Origin: Holosporales bacterium
GTDB taxonomy: Bacteria; Pseudomonadota; Alphaproteobacteria; UBA3830; JAIRMZ01
Assembly (NCBI GenBank): GCA_031279495.1
Contig: JAITIJ010000065.1
Coordinates: 1 to 18,832, forward strand
Reading direction: 5' to 3'
Length of the DNA stretch: 18,832 bases
The notes beneath the pieces are model-generated. The model saw only the letters and a program-made list of their open reading frames with translations. It ran no database searches and was not told the origin of the DNA. Below, in pieces: positions 7,861 to 14,917 of this stretch; position 1 is the first letter of the stretch; every line of letters starts with the position of its first letter. Position numbers and translations under genes: made by a program.

Positions 7861-7887
7861 AAGAGAAAGGGCGAGATCCTTTCTCTT
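7861..7887 (+). terminator. Stem-loop after the 68-residue gene
   Basis: AAGAGAAAGG (7861-7870) and CCTTTCTCTT (7878-7887) form a perfect ten-base stem with a seven-base loop. No long T tail follows, so it may act as a weak or factor-assisted terminator or as an mRNA 3' stabiliser ahead of the connector operon. Confidence 0.5.
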
Positions 7888-7938
7888 ATCACATCTAAAA
7901 CAAAAACTCTTACTTCTTATGGTTATGGGAGAAAACCT

Positions 7939-8544
7939 ATGTCTTTAACTATTTTACAGCCGCCGGAAGTGCCTCTTGTCTCATTGGAAGAGACGAAGGC
8001 ATACCTCCGACTTGAAGGTAATGCCGAAGATGCGCTGATTTTGCGCCTGATTGCTGCGAGTACAGAGAGTCTAGAGGCTATCACAGGGCAGTCTTTTCTA
8101 CAAAAGACCTATCAGTACACAGCACCTTTAGAGCTTTTTGGTTCTGAGCAAGAAGGGGGATCGCACATCTTCGCAACTTCTGTTGTGCGGATTCCGTTAC
8201 CGCGTCCTCCTATTCAGAGGGTGCTTTCAGTGGTGCTGAAAGCAGGTCTACAGGAACAGGAGATTCCAGCAGAAAGACACAGTGTGATTGCACACCATGG
8301 ACCAGCACAATTGACGGTGTGTTTGCCACCGTTGTCGCCCTGCAAGGCGCCTTACGCGTTGGTGGTGTCTTTTCTAGCTGGATTCGGAGAGACCGCACGA
8401 AGCGTTCCAGAAGCCTTATGTCTAGCCACGTTAATGTTGGCTGCGGACGCTTACGAAAAGCGCGATGGATTCTCGGCGAAAGCGGGTTTGCCGCAGGGCG
8501 TCCTCGCGCTGATCCAGCCTTATCGTTTGTTGAATATGTTGTGA
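7939..8544 (+). CDS. Phage head-tail connector protein, phiE125 gp8 / gp6-like (GTA g6-like)
   Basis: Neck protein that sits below the portal ring and joins the head to the tail. The 201-residue product has the family opening PLVSLEETKAYLRLEGNAED at residues 13-32, followed by ALILRLIAASTESLEAITGQ, the standard helical start of the phiE125 gp8/HK97 gp6 group. The middle contains IPLPRPPIQRVLSV, and the C-terminal helix has ALCLATLMLAADAYEKRDG. The start has a GGGAGA site six bases upstream. It opens the second phage operon (connector, adaptor, DUF3168-like). In GTA clusters this gene follows the capsid gene directly; here more than 2.5 kb of other genes and two terminator-like hairpins lie between. 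Confidence 0.85.
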   Translation: MSLTILQPPEVPLVSLEETKAYLRLEGNAEDALILRLIAASTESLEAITGQSFLQKTYQYTAPLELFGSEQEGGSHIFATSVVRIPLPRPPIQRVLSVVLKAGLQEQEIPAERHSVIAHHGPAQLTVCLPPLSPCKAPYALVVSFLAGFGETARSVPEALCLATLMLAADAYEKRDGFSAKAGLPQGVLALIQPYRLLNML

Positions 8545-8550
8545 GGATTT

Positions 8551-8883
8551 ATGCAAAACACTGCACAAGAACATCTTCTCTGCCGATTGTCAGATCAAAT
8601 CGAAATCCAAGAGGGTCAATACACCGTATCCGAATACGGGCAAGAGGCTATTCAGTGGCAGACATGGCGCCATGTATGGGCGTATTTGCGAGCTGCTTCA
8701 GAGAAGATCTCGCCTCGCTTGTCATGGAAACCGGCTGCTTACCGCGTGGTAGTGCGTGGAGACGCGCGGTTTCCTCACTTTTTTCGGGTCGTGTGGAAAA
8801 ATACCATCTTTGTGCCCGCTTCGTACTTGAAAGTACACACTAAGAACCGATGGATTGAATTTTCAATGATTGAAACGAAATGA
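8551..8883 (+). CDS. Phage head-tail adaptor / head-closure protein (GTA g7-like)
   Basis: Small beta-rich neck protein that closes the connector and receives the tail. The 110 residues show the family pattern: an N-terminal LSDQIEIQ strand, a tryptophan-rich WQTWRHVWAYLRA at about 36-48, and a C-terminal FRVVWKNTIFVPASYLKV resembling the ring-forming strand region of SPP1 gp16-like adaptors. It starts six bases after the connector stop with a GTGAGG site that overlaps that stop, so the pair is translationally close. Assignment rests on size, motif pattern and position in the conserved gene order rather than on a strong signature. Confidence 0.75.
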   Translation: MQNTAQEHLLCRLSDQIEIQEGQYTVSEYGQEAIQWQTWRHVWAYLRAASEKISPRLSWKPAAYRVVVRGDARFPHFFRVVWKNTIFVPASYLKVHTKNRWIEFSMIETK

Positions 8884-8899
8884 AGAGGAGGAAAGAGGC

Positions 8900-9319
8900 A
8901 TGCTCCATTTGTCGACATTTGATTTGGAAAAATCGCTCCTTAGCACGCTATATCGTAAAGAAGAGTTGCAACGCCATTTGCAGATTATGCGCATTGGCAG
9001 TCCCTTGAGTCATATAGAGGAACCGCATCTGTGGGTGGAGGTCTCTAAAGCGCGTGTTGTTGGGCTTGATCGCGTTCATGCGGAAGGAGAAATCGGCGTA
9101 TCCATGCCATTACTTAAAGGAGAAGATGTTATGTCGATTATGGAGACGATTCGGAATATTTTACGACAACCTCTCCCTTTGATGCAAGGAGAGCAGTTCG
9201 TAGGAAAAGCGTATCTTGAAGAAAGGTCTTTTCACCGAAACGTCAAGAAAGAGGCGAATTTAACCGTTATAGCTTTCGATGCATTTTTGCGATTGAAAAA
9301 TATTTTTAGGGATATATGA
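8900..9319 (+). CDS. DUF3168-like tail-completion protein (GTA g8-like)
   Basis: The 139-residue product is divergent but fits the DUF3168 tail-terminator group: an N-terminal helix (LEKSLLSTLYRKEELQRHLQ), a central strand VHAEGEIGVSMPLL, the helix GEDVMSIMETIRNILRQPL and a basic C-terminal strand with ANLTVIAFDAFLRL. Proteins of this group cap the tail tube and join it to the neck. I chose the ATG at 8900 because GAGGAGG lies eight bases upstream; an ATG at 8870 would add ten residues and overlap the adaptor gene but has no such site. Position after g6- and g7-like genes supports the call. Its stop overlaps the start of the 42-residue ORF at 9316. Confidence 0.6.
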   Translation: MLHLSTFDLEKSLLSTLYRKEELQRHLQIMRIGSPLSHIEEPHLWVEVSKARVVGLDRVHAEGEIGVSMPLLKGEDVMSIMETIRNILRQPLPLMQGEQFVGKAYLEERSFHRNVKKEANLTVIAFDAFLRLKNIFRDI

Positions 9320-9444
9320 GCGAAGAAAACTTATCAGAAGAAGAGAAGCAAGAACCTTCCGAAACGTCCATAGAAACGTTGGAAGAGTATTTTGAAATGA
9401 GCGCCCGCACACGTTTTATGACGTTTCCACGTTGGATGGAGTGA
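9316..9444 (+). CDS. Tiny coupled ORF, 42 residues, acidic N-terminus
   Basis: ATGA overlap with the stop of the DUF3168-like gene (ATG at 9316-9318, TGA at 9317-9319) suggests coupled translation. The product is very acidic in its first half (MSEENLSEEEKQEPSE) and ends RTRFMTFPRWME. I do not recognise it. The major tail protein and tail-assembly genes normally follow here, so this may be a small phage protein, or a short remnant. Not supported by any motif. Confidence 0.4.
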   Translation: MSEENLSEEEKQEPSETSIETLEEYFEMSARTRFMTFPRWME

Positions 9445-9637
9445 GAGAGGCGGGGTAGAAGACCTCATAAGCTCTTTTTGAGGTTTGAATCATCCGGTGC
9501 GCTATGCGCTTTGGTTGTACACGATAGTCTTTTCCTAAAAAGCCTCCGAACAGAGCTGATCCAGAAATCTGTATAGTCGGTTTTGTCTGGGAAGTCCTAG
9601 CGACTAATGAGAATTGTTTCAAGAAAGGAAAAATACC

Positions 9638-10147
9638 ATGCACGATACTGAACTTATCTTAAGCATTGCAGGGTTCCCACCCTATAGCGGACGAGGATGT
9701 TCTCAGCAATTGATGCCTGTGCAGGAGGCGGCGTTTCGCCGGACCGTTAATGGAGCGCTGGCTTGCGTTAGTCTGGATCAACGCCAAAGATACCGCAGCA
9801 TCATTCGTGGACGTGACGTTTCTTCGCCAGCGTTTGATACGTTCTGGGTGGGGACGCAGATGACAGTTGGATGTATTCACAGGTTATGGCAGCGTTTTAA
9901 AAAAGGAGAGACACAGCTGGCGTTAGTACGCCCTCCCGTAGAGAATTCCGTGTGCGTTGTGGGTCATACTGGGAACCTTATCTCGTTCGCAGTTGAGGGG
10001 GCAGACGTTACTTTACAACACGCCGCTGCAGATGAAGTATTTGTCGGTTTTCGCCCGTGGTTGACGATGTCAGTGCTCAACTTTGGCTTTGAAACAGATG
10101 AATGGGGCACGGCTAATGCTTGGCAACTACATTTAGAAGAGGTATAA
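9638..10147 (+). CDS. Conserved phage structural (tail-region) protein of unknown function
   Basis: The 169-residue protein resembles a family I recall from alphaproteobacterial siphoprophages, in which an N-terminal PPYSxRG segment is followed by RRTVNGxL and by a C-terminal RPxLTM...DEWG...W-LEEV tail. Here these are PPYSGRGCSQQLMPVQ, FRRTVNGALACVSL, an aromatic FDTFWVGTQMTVGCI, and FRPWLTMSVLNFG with DEWGTANAWQLHLEEV at the end. That family usually lies just before the large tail/baseplate-like gene, as it does here apart from the inserted methyltransferase and transporter genes. The ATG at 9638 was chosen over an upstream start at 9614 because AAAGGA lies eight bases before it. The biochemical role is unknown. 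Confidence 0.65.
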   Translation: MHDTELILSIAGFPPYSGRGCSQQLMPVQEAAFRRTVNGALACVSLDQRQRYRSIIRGRDVSSPAFDTFWVGTQMTVGCIHRLWQRFKKGETQLALVRPPVENSVCVVGHTGNLISFAVEGADVTLQHAAADEVFVGFRPWLTMSVLNFGFETDEWGTANAWQLHLEEV

Positions 10148-10224
10148 AGATCTCCTCTTGAACGCTGCGGGGGTCCCGTTGATTCTGTACAGAGATTCTG
10201 GAGCATTCACGATTGTAAGATAAG

Positions 10225-11127
10225 GTGAGAGTATATCCTGAGATGGACTTAAAAAAGGTAAAGAGATTCATCGGTCGAGCGAGTCTTTATGCTCCAATTA
10301 TGGACTTGGAAACAGTTTTTCTTAAATATCTTCCCTATGTTACACGTGAAGAACGTTGCACGTGGGGAAATTTCGATGAGAAAGCAAAAGGTGTTGCTTC
10401 GTGTATTTCTAACTGGGAAGGGATCCTATCAGATCTAAAAACAGGAGAGAGCCTGCTGGAAGTAGGTCCTGGCAACGCCTTTATTATCGCCTTGGCAGGA
10501 GTAGAAAAAGGGGCAAAGGTCACGGTAGCGGATCGTTTTCCCGTGAGATGGAACGCTGCTTTTCACCCCAAGTTATACGCAGCTTGCCGCCGTGTTCTCC
10601 CTGAGATGCGCGTGTTTGATTATTTGCTCAGAAAAGAGGATTTTTCCGCGGTCTTTGAAGTGTTACCTGTTGCGGCAGAATGTGTTGCTGAACACTGTGG
10701 CGCTAAATTCGATTGGGTGACCTCCAACGCTGTTCTCGAGCATTTACAAGATCCTGTTTTGGGTTTGAGCAGTTTATTCTCTGTAACAGTCCCTGGAGGG
10801 AGGCATCTTCACCAAATTGATCTGCGTTACCATTGGTTATCGACATCTCCTCTTGACCATCTGATATGTGATTATGAGAAATTTTCTAGATGGAGAGCGG
10901 CATTTCGTTGTGAAATGGGGTGTCAGTGGCGCCACTCTGAATGGTTACATTTTTTTGAAACGGCCGGATTTAAAAATGTACACCTTGTAGCTTCCAGCGA
11001 GCAAGGGAAAGCGTATCTGGAACGTGTGCGAAACAAGTTAGAAAAATCCTCGTCAAAGTATGCTAATTGGCCCATAGAAGATCTTAGAATAAGTGGCGGA
11101 TTGTACGCTTGTTCAAAGCCTTTGTAG
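10225..11127 (+). CDS. Class I SAM-dependent methyltransferase
   Basis: Predicted to transfer a methyl group from S-adenosylmethionine to an unknown substrate. The Rossmann core is clear: motif I LLEVGPGNAFIIALAG at residues 77-92, the acidic end of strand 2 VTVADRF near 99-105, strand 4 FDWVTSNAVLEHLQDP at 162-177, and a post-core strand after VPGGRHLHQIDL. The N-terminal ~70 residues and the HHWLSTSP-like region (RYHWLSTSPLDHLICDY) may set substrate choice. Start choice is uncertain: a GTG at 10225 gives 300 residues, while the ATG at 10243 gives 294 but has only a distant AAGGTGA. It is separate from the methyltransferase-like domain of the Myb-repeat protein. It interrupts the phage tail genes and looks like cargo (a moron). 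A stem-loop follows its stop. Confidence 0.85.
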   Translation: MRVYPEMDLKKVKRFIGRASLYAPIMDLETVFLKYLPYVTREERCTWGNFDEKAKGVASCISNWEGILSDLKTGESLLEVGPGNAFIIALAGVEKGAKVTVADRFPVRWNAAFHPKLYAACRRVLPEMRVFDYLLRKEDFSAVFEVLPVAAECVAEHCGAKFDWVTSNAVLEHLQDPVLGLSSLFSVTVPGGRHLHQIDLRYHWLSTSPLDHLICDYEKFSRWRAAFRCEMGCQWRHSEWLHFFETAGFKNVHLVASSEQGKAYLERVRNKLEKSSSKYANWPIEDLRISGGLYACSKPL

Positions 11128-11170
11128 AGCAGATTCTTAGAGAGGGGAAGGAAGGAATCCGTCTGCTTTT
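11128..11170 (+). terminator. Possible terminator after the methyltransferase gene
   Basis: AGCAGA (11128-11133) pairs with TCTGCT (11162-11167) and is followed by a short T run. The loop is long (28 bases) with a small inner stem of ATTC and GAAT. Weak but well placed, directly after the stop codon. Confidence 0.35.
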
Positions 11171-11586
11171 AATCTAGTTTGCTCTATCTGTTCTTCTCCT
11201 AAAAATTTCCTGATTAACAGGTCTATCCCCCCTCAAAGTGCTTGCGAAACAAAAAGGTGGCTATCTGAAATGAGAGAGATTGGGCGAGAGTTCATCATTA
11301 AGAAGTGATCTATACTCATCTCTATAGATGAAGCAATTCATCCATACTTTACCCCCTCACAAAAGATCTATTAATTCAAGTCCAAATAACTCATGTGATT
11401 TAAAGAGTAGTATTTCCTTATCGAGAAGATATAAACATGTTTTTTCTATTGTCTTCTGTCGTTTCTTCAGGATACTAGAGGAGTGCTTTATGGCATCAAC
11501 GTTTAAGATGATAGACGTTTACTCCTCACTCTTGAGGACCTTAACCGTAGATTTGCGACTGCGGAAATAGCCTTCTGTTTCTCGTC
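11171..11586. other. Gap of about 400 bases without a confident gene
   Basis: I find no recognisable gene or RNA here. A short plus-strand ORF at 11490-11570 (26 codons, starting MASTFKMIDVYSS) has an AGAGGAG site before its ATG, so a tiny peptide or the start of a lost gene is possible. Two small palindromes are present, TCATCT-ctat-AGATGA near 11316-11331 and CCTCA-ctct-TGAGG near 11525-11538. None has a T tail. Confidence 0.35.
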
Positions 11587-12489
11587 TCATTTCTTCTGCG
11601 CGCTTCTATTAAAGGAGCGTCGGGTTTCGCTGTAAACCAGATAAAAGGTGCTGGGTAGTACGACAGCAACACAAAGATAGACGTTTGTGTCTAAAGCGTC
11701 ACCGAAAAAGACCCAACCAAAAAGAGCTGCAAAGATAAAATCTGTGTACCGAAAAGGTGCGGTGGCAGACAGATCTGTCGCCGAAAAGGCGCGAAAAAGA
11801 AGGTATTGAATCAGGTTTCCTCCAGCACCAAGCAGAAACAGGATGAATAGCTCATAAGCCGTTGGTGCCTCCCACACAAACAAGGTTGGAAAGAAGCTTA
11901 GGATCGTTGTGCCTACAGCGAAGTACATCAGCATCGTGATGCGATTTTCATCAACGACCATGCGTTTAGCGAGAACATCTTGGACCGCGAAAAGGAAAGC
12001 AGCGCCAATAGGAACAAACATTGCAGGCTTCAAGTGCACGCCATCTGGACACACCAAAATAGCAAGACCCACAAGCGCGACTATAGTCGCAACCCATCGC
12101 GCAAGAGGGACCTTCTCTTTAAGAAAGACAGACGAGAGGATCAGCGTAAATGTTGGAATGGTCCAAAAAACGATTGTGCTTTCTGCAAGAGTCAATAAAA
12201 CAACGCTATACGCACACGCTGTTAAAGAGATAAATCCTAAGACAGCACGCAAGACTTGTAGACCTGGCTGTTGAGTGCGAAACACCTCTTTGCCTCGTGT
12301 GAAGATAAAAGGAACAAGCGTAATAAACCCAAACAAAAAGCGGAAGAAAATAACTTCAATACTGGATAAGCGATTGCCGACGAATTTCATAATGACGTCA
12401 TTTGTAGAGCCCACAAGAAGGCTCGCGATGAAGAACACTATGCCAGCAACATAGCCGTCACGCGAAATTTTAGTCTTAGAATCGGACAT
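11587..12489 (-). CDS. EamA/DMT-family transporter, possibly SAM or other metabolite permease
   Basis: Integral inner-membrane carrier of the drug/metabolite transporter superfamily. The 300 residues form two EamA repeats with about ten hydrophobic helices. Family landmarks include an early VGSTNDVIMKFVG, the LRAVLGFISLTACAYSVVLL helix pair, ESTIVFWTIPTFTLILSSVF and FLKEKVPLARW at the end of repeat one, and RYTDFIFAALFGWVFFGDAL in repeat two. The ATG at 12489 has AGGAGG upstream. The C-terminus is basic (RRSFNRSAQKK). DMT carriers of this kind import S-adenosylmethionine in some intracellular alphaproteobacteria (Rickettsia Sam); the substrate here cannot be read from sequence. It lies on the opposite strand inside the phage tail block and is divergent from the large tail gene, so it is an insertion rather than part of the phage set. 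Confidence 0.88.
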   Translation of the reverse strand: MSDSKTKISRDGYVAGIVFFIASLLVGSTNDVIMKFVGNRLSSIEVIFFRFLFGFITLVPFIFTRGKEVFRTQQPGLQVLRAVLGFISLTACAYSVVLLTLAESTIVFWTIPTFTLILSSVFLKEKVPLARWVATIVALVGLAILVCPDGVHLKPAMFVPIGAAFLFAVQDVLAKRMVVDENRITMLMYFAVGTTILSFFPTLFVWEAPTAYELFILFLLGAGGNLIQYLLFRAFSATDLSATAPFRYTDFIFAALFGWVFFGDALDTNVYLCVAVVLPSTFYLVYSETRRSFNRSAQKK

Positions 12490-12533
12490 GAGATTCCTCC
12501 TCGCTTGCTCCTCTTTTTAGACAGAACACTTAC

Positions 12534-12539
12534 TATAAT
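12534..12539 (+). promoter_or_regulatory. Possible -10 element before the large tail gene
   Basis: A perfect TATAAT lies 17 bases before the ATG at 12556, in the short divergent region between the transporter and the tail gene. No good -35 hexamer sits at the expected distance, so this is a weak call. Confidence 0.3.
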
Positions 12540-12555
12540 CAAGTATGAGAAAAAT

Positions 12556-14472
12556 ATGCGTTTTATTTTTGATTGGACGGAAACATTTGCGGATCTTACA
12601 ACTCCTTGGAGAGGAGATGAAGATCCCTTTGCGATAGAGATATCGCAGGCAGAAGGAGAGTTCGCTATTGCGCACGTCACATTGCTTAATCCGCGCCTGA
12701 AACAACTTTCTGTTCAACAGCGCGCCTATGGACGTATCGCTTTTCAGCGGGAGAACGAATCTATTGTGCCCTTATTTTGTGGTCGTGTGGTTACACTTCC
12801 GGTTGCTCTAGATGGGAGCTTACTGAAAGTAGAACTTATTGCAGAGCCTGATACTGCAGAAGATCAACTCCGTACTTTGGGGCACTCTTTGCGCACAGAA
12901 CCGTATTGGGATCCTTTGTTTATCCCCGCAGAAGCAGAAAATATGCCAAATGAGGTATTAGAAGCACGTACGGCGCTGTTTGCATGGCATCGGGTAACAG
13001 GTGCGTTGGCGGTTTCGGATCTTTATAAAGGGCGGCAAGTTTTTACGGTAGAGAATGCTTTTAGGAATACAGTGCGTTTGCATCGAGGTCCGGAGCCATT
13101 AGATGCCGTTGAGGTAACTGTTGAGGCGCAATGGATACAGCGTGCTTATGGATGCATGGATCTTGCGCCAAGAATTGCTCTTCTGTTCCCTGGGCAGATG
13201 ATCAATACGTATTCGGGCCGAGATCTCGAAAAATCCTGGCGAGCGCTGGAACGCAAGCTGCATTGTGGAGGGTATGAAGTACTGAAAAGTACGATTCAGG
13301 AGATTCTTCCGCCTGAAACGGGAATATTAAACCTTTATCCACGACAATCGCCCGTTTATTACTCGTATCAAGAAGAGGAAGATGCTCTTAATCCAGAGTC
13401 TCTGCATAGGAGGCCGGTAAAAGTGCAGCTCAAGAGGTATTGGTTCAGAGGAAAGTTGATAATCGCTTGGAATTACCAGCAAAAACGTCGAGAAATTGCG
13501 CATTTTATGTTAAAGAACAACCATCAATTGCGCCCCTTAAAAGAAAATCATGCGCACGTGAAGCGGTTACACTTTAAGTTAAATGCGATTGCTCCTCATT
13601 ATGACTTGTGTCCGTGGTGCGGGTTTAAATGGTACAAAGAAGGAGACCGCGTTGCGTTCGGTGGGTGGCAATATCGTTGTTTGACCAAACATCGATCTGG
13701 ATGTCAATTTCTTGACGACGGCGCACTCTGGGAACGTGAGAAAGAGATTCCGATTGCTCTTGGCGATCCTTCGCGTGCGAGTTTTTTCACAACGCGTCGC
13801 GGGCAAAAGGCTGTTGTGCACGCTATTGCACGCGCCCGGTCCTATTTAGCAGCTTCCTCACGCTCGTTTGAAGTCTCTTTCCGAGGGCCATTGGAAGATT
13901 TAGCGGGGATTACGATTGAGGACGCAGTTGTACTAAAAGATCAGCGTCTGCCTGGAGGAACCATTTGCGGCAAGGTTATTAAAACACGTCTTGTTATCGA
14001 TGGAAAAACACAAACATGCTGGGGAGAGGTCAGAATCGCCTGTGGTGTGGGCCTGGCCACTTATCCTGTGCGAGAAGGCTATCAGTTAGGAGAAGAGCTC
14101 TACGCAGAGACAGATTATGCCGAACCTGACACCTACAGACAGGCACAAGGGGTTCTTCTAGAGGATTTAAGGATTGAGGATTTTTCTCAAAACGCTCCGA
14201 CAACAGGATTTACAGGTATTTTTGCTTGGGACGAGAGAGACCTTATAGAAAAGATTCACATCGCCAATTTGCCGTCAGATCAGGAAGATTTTTTAGCAAC
14301 ACGCAACATTGAAACACCAGAAAAATTCTTAGCTGCTTTAAAAGCATGCTGCACCTCTATTCGCATAGATCTGCGTGAGTTGCGGCCTAAAACTACTCTG
14401 ACGCATCGAATTCCCGTGACAATACAAACACCATGGTCGGCTCCCAAGGGAGTAAATCTAGAGACGAAATAA
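12556..14472 (+). CDS. Large phage tail/baseplate-like protein with a CxxC cysteine cluster
   Basis: The 638-residue protein resembles, from memory, a family of long conserved proteins encoded near the tail-tip end of alphaproteobacterial siphoprophages. N-terminal landmarks are EGEFAIAHVTLLNPRL (about 33-48) and VPLFCGRVVTLPV (about 71-83); C-terminal landmarks are DQRLPGGTICGKVI (about 462-475) and the VRIACGVG strand. A central cysteine group, CPWC (Cys352, Cys355) with Cys375 and Cys383, looks like a metal-binding ribbon. A receptor-contact or tail-hub role is inference. I chose the ATG at 12556 because it begins the family-like MRFIFDWTETF; a TTG at 12505 would add 17 residues that look like non-coding promoter sequence. 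There is no strong ribosome binding site. The gene ends the phage block; no lysis or integrase gene follows. Confidence 0.7.
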   Translation: MRFIFDWTETFADLTTPWRGDEDPFAIEISQAEGEFAIAHVTLLNPRLKQLSVQQRAYGRIAFQRENESIVPLFCGRVVTLPVALDGSLLKVELIAEPDTAEDQLRTLGHSLRTEPYWDPLFIPAEAENMPNEVLEARTALFAWHRVTGALAVSDLYKGRQVFTVENAFRNTVRLHRGPEPLDAVEVTVEAQWIQRAYGCMDLAPRIALLFPGQMINTYSGRDLEKSWRALERKLHCGGYEVLKSTIQEILPPETGILNLYPRQSPVYYSYQEEEDALNPESLHRRPVKVQLKRYWFRGKLIIAWNYQQKRREIAHFMLKNNHQLRPLKENHAHVKRLHFKLNAIAPHYDLCPWCGFKWYKEGDRVAFGGWQYRCLTKHRSGCQFLDDGALWEREKEIPIALGDPSRASFFTTRRGQKAVVHAIARARSYLAASSRSFEVSFRGPLEDLAGITIEDAVVLKDQRLPGGTICGKVIKTRLVIDGKTQTCWGEVRIACGVGLATYPVREGYQLGEELYAETDYAEPDTYRQAQGVLLEDLRIEDFSQNAPTTGFTGIFAWDERDLIEKIHIANLPSDQEDFLATRNIETPEKFLAALKACCTSIRIDLRELRPKTTLTHRIPVTIQTPWSAPKGVNLETK

Positions 14473-14887
14473 TCAAAAAAGAGCGGAAAATCGAATTTTC
14501 TCTATATTTAATGTAAGATTGGTTTTTTAGATAGGGTGCTTATGAGTATGAAAAGAAACTCATACTACACTAAACCTTCTGCGAAAGTAGGCAAGAGAGT
14601 AAGAGTGTGGGGAAAAGAGACTGATTTTGTTTGCTTCATTTAGAAAAACAGCCTGACGATGAGGGGAGGGGGTAACATCCATGCGGAGGTCCTTTTTTCT
14701 ACAGCGGTTGTTTTAAGCGCACGCTGGAGTCGATTTAACTTCTCTCCTTTTCCGACGCCCAGAGTTTTTCCAAATATAAAATATTATTGTCATCATACGC
14801 ATTAATTGAACCTCCCCAGTACCCAGAGTTGTTTCCAATATGGGGAATCATTAGCGAATATATCGATTTACCCCACAGTGTCCATGG
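14473..14887. other. Non-coding stretch between the tail gene and the symporter
   Basis: Just after the tail gene a weak hairpin is present (GAAAAT 14486-14491 with ATTTTC 14495-14500). A 33-codon plus-strand ORF at 14542-14643 begins MSMKRNSYYTKPSAK but has only a poor ribosome binding site; an inverted repeat AGTATGA/TCATACT (14545-14551, 14560-14566) overlaps its start. The right half carries the tandem repeat described separately and an open reading frame that continues the symporter frame on the minus strand. No RNA gene recognised. Confidence 0.4.
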
Positions 14888-14917
14888 TTATTCCCAATAT
14901 GGGTTTTTATCATTAGC
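14757..14917 (-). repeat. Degenerate tandem repeat spanning the symporter 3' end
   Basis: Three copies of a 59-65 base unit are visible on the minus strand, each centred on a CCATATTGG-like core: 14894-14903, 14835-14844 and a more decayed one at 14770-14779. The first two also share GCTAATGAT before the core and AAC-TGG-ACTG-GGG after it. The first copy encodes the last residues of the symporter (NDKNPYWE); the second, in one frame, encodes NDSPYWKQLWVLGR. Confidence 0.6.

Noticed and set aside
8319..8843. 174-codon plus-strand ORF overlapping the connector and adaptor genes
   Set aside because: It is out of frame with two well-supported phage genes that have good ribosome binding sites and family motifs.
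9416..9643. 75-codon minus-strand ORF antisense to the coupled 42-residue ORF, including a stretch SGSALFGGFLGKDYR
   Set aside because: No ribosome binding site, start lies in the upstream region of the next plus-strand gene, it overlaps a coupled plus-strand ORF and I recognise no family.
12505..12555. TTG start extending the large tail protein by 17 residues
   Set aside because: The stretch contains a perfect TATAAT and overlaps the divergent leader; the family-like sequence begins at the ATG at 12556.
14713..14802. 29-codon minus-strand ORF with a GGGGAGG site before its ATG
   Set aside because: It lies inside the degenerate tandem repeat and overlaps the more protein-like extension of the symporter frame; too short and unsupported to call a gene.
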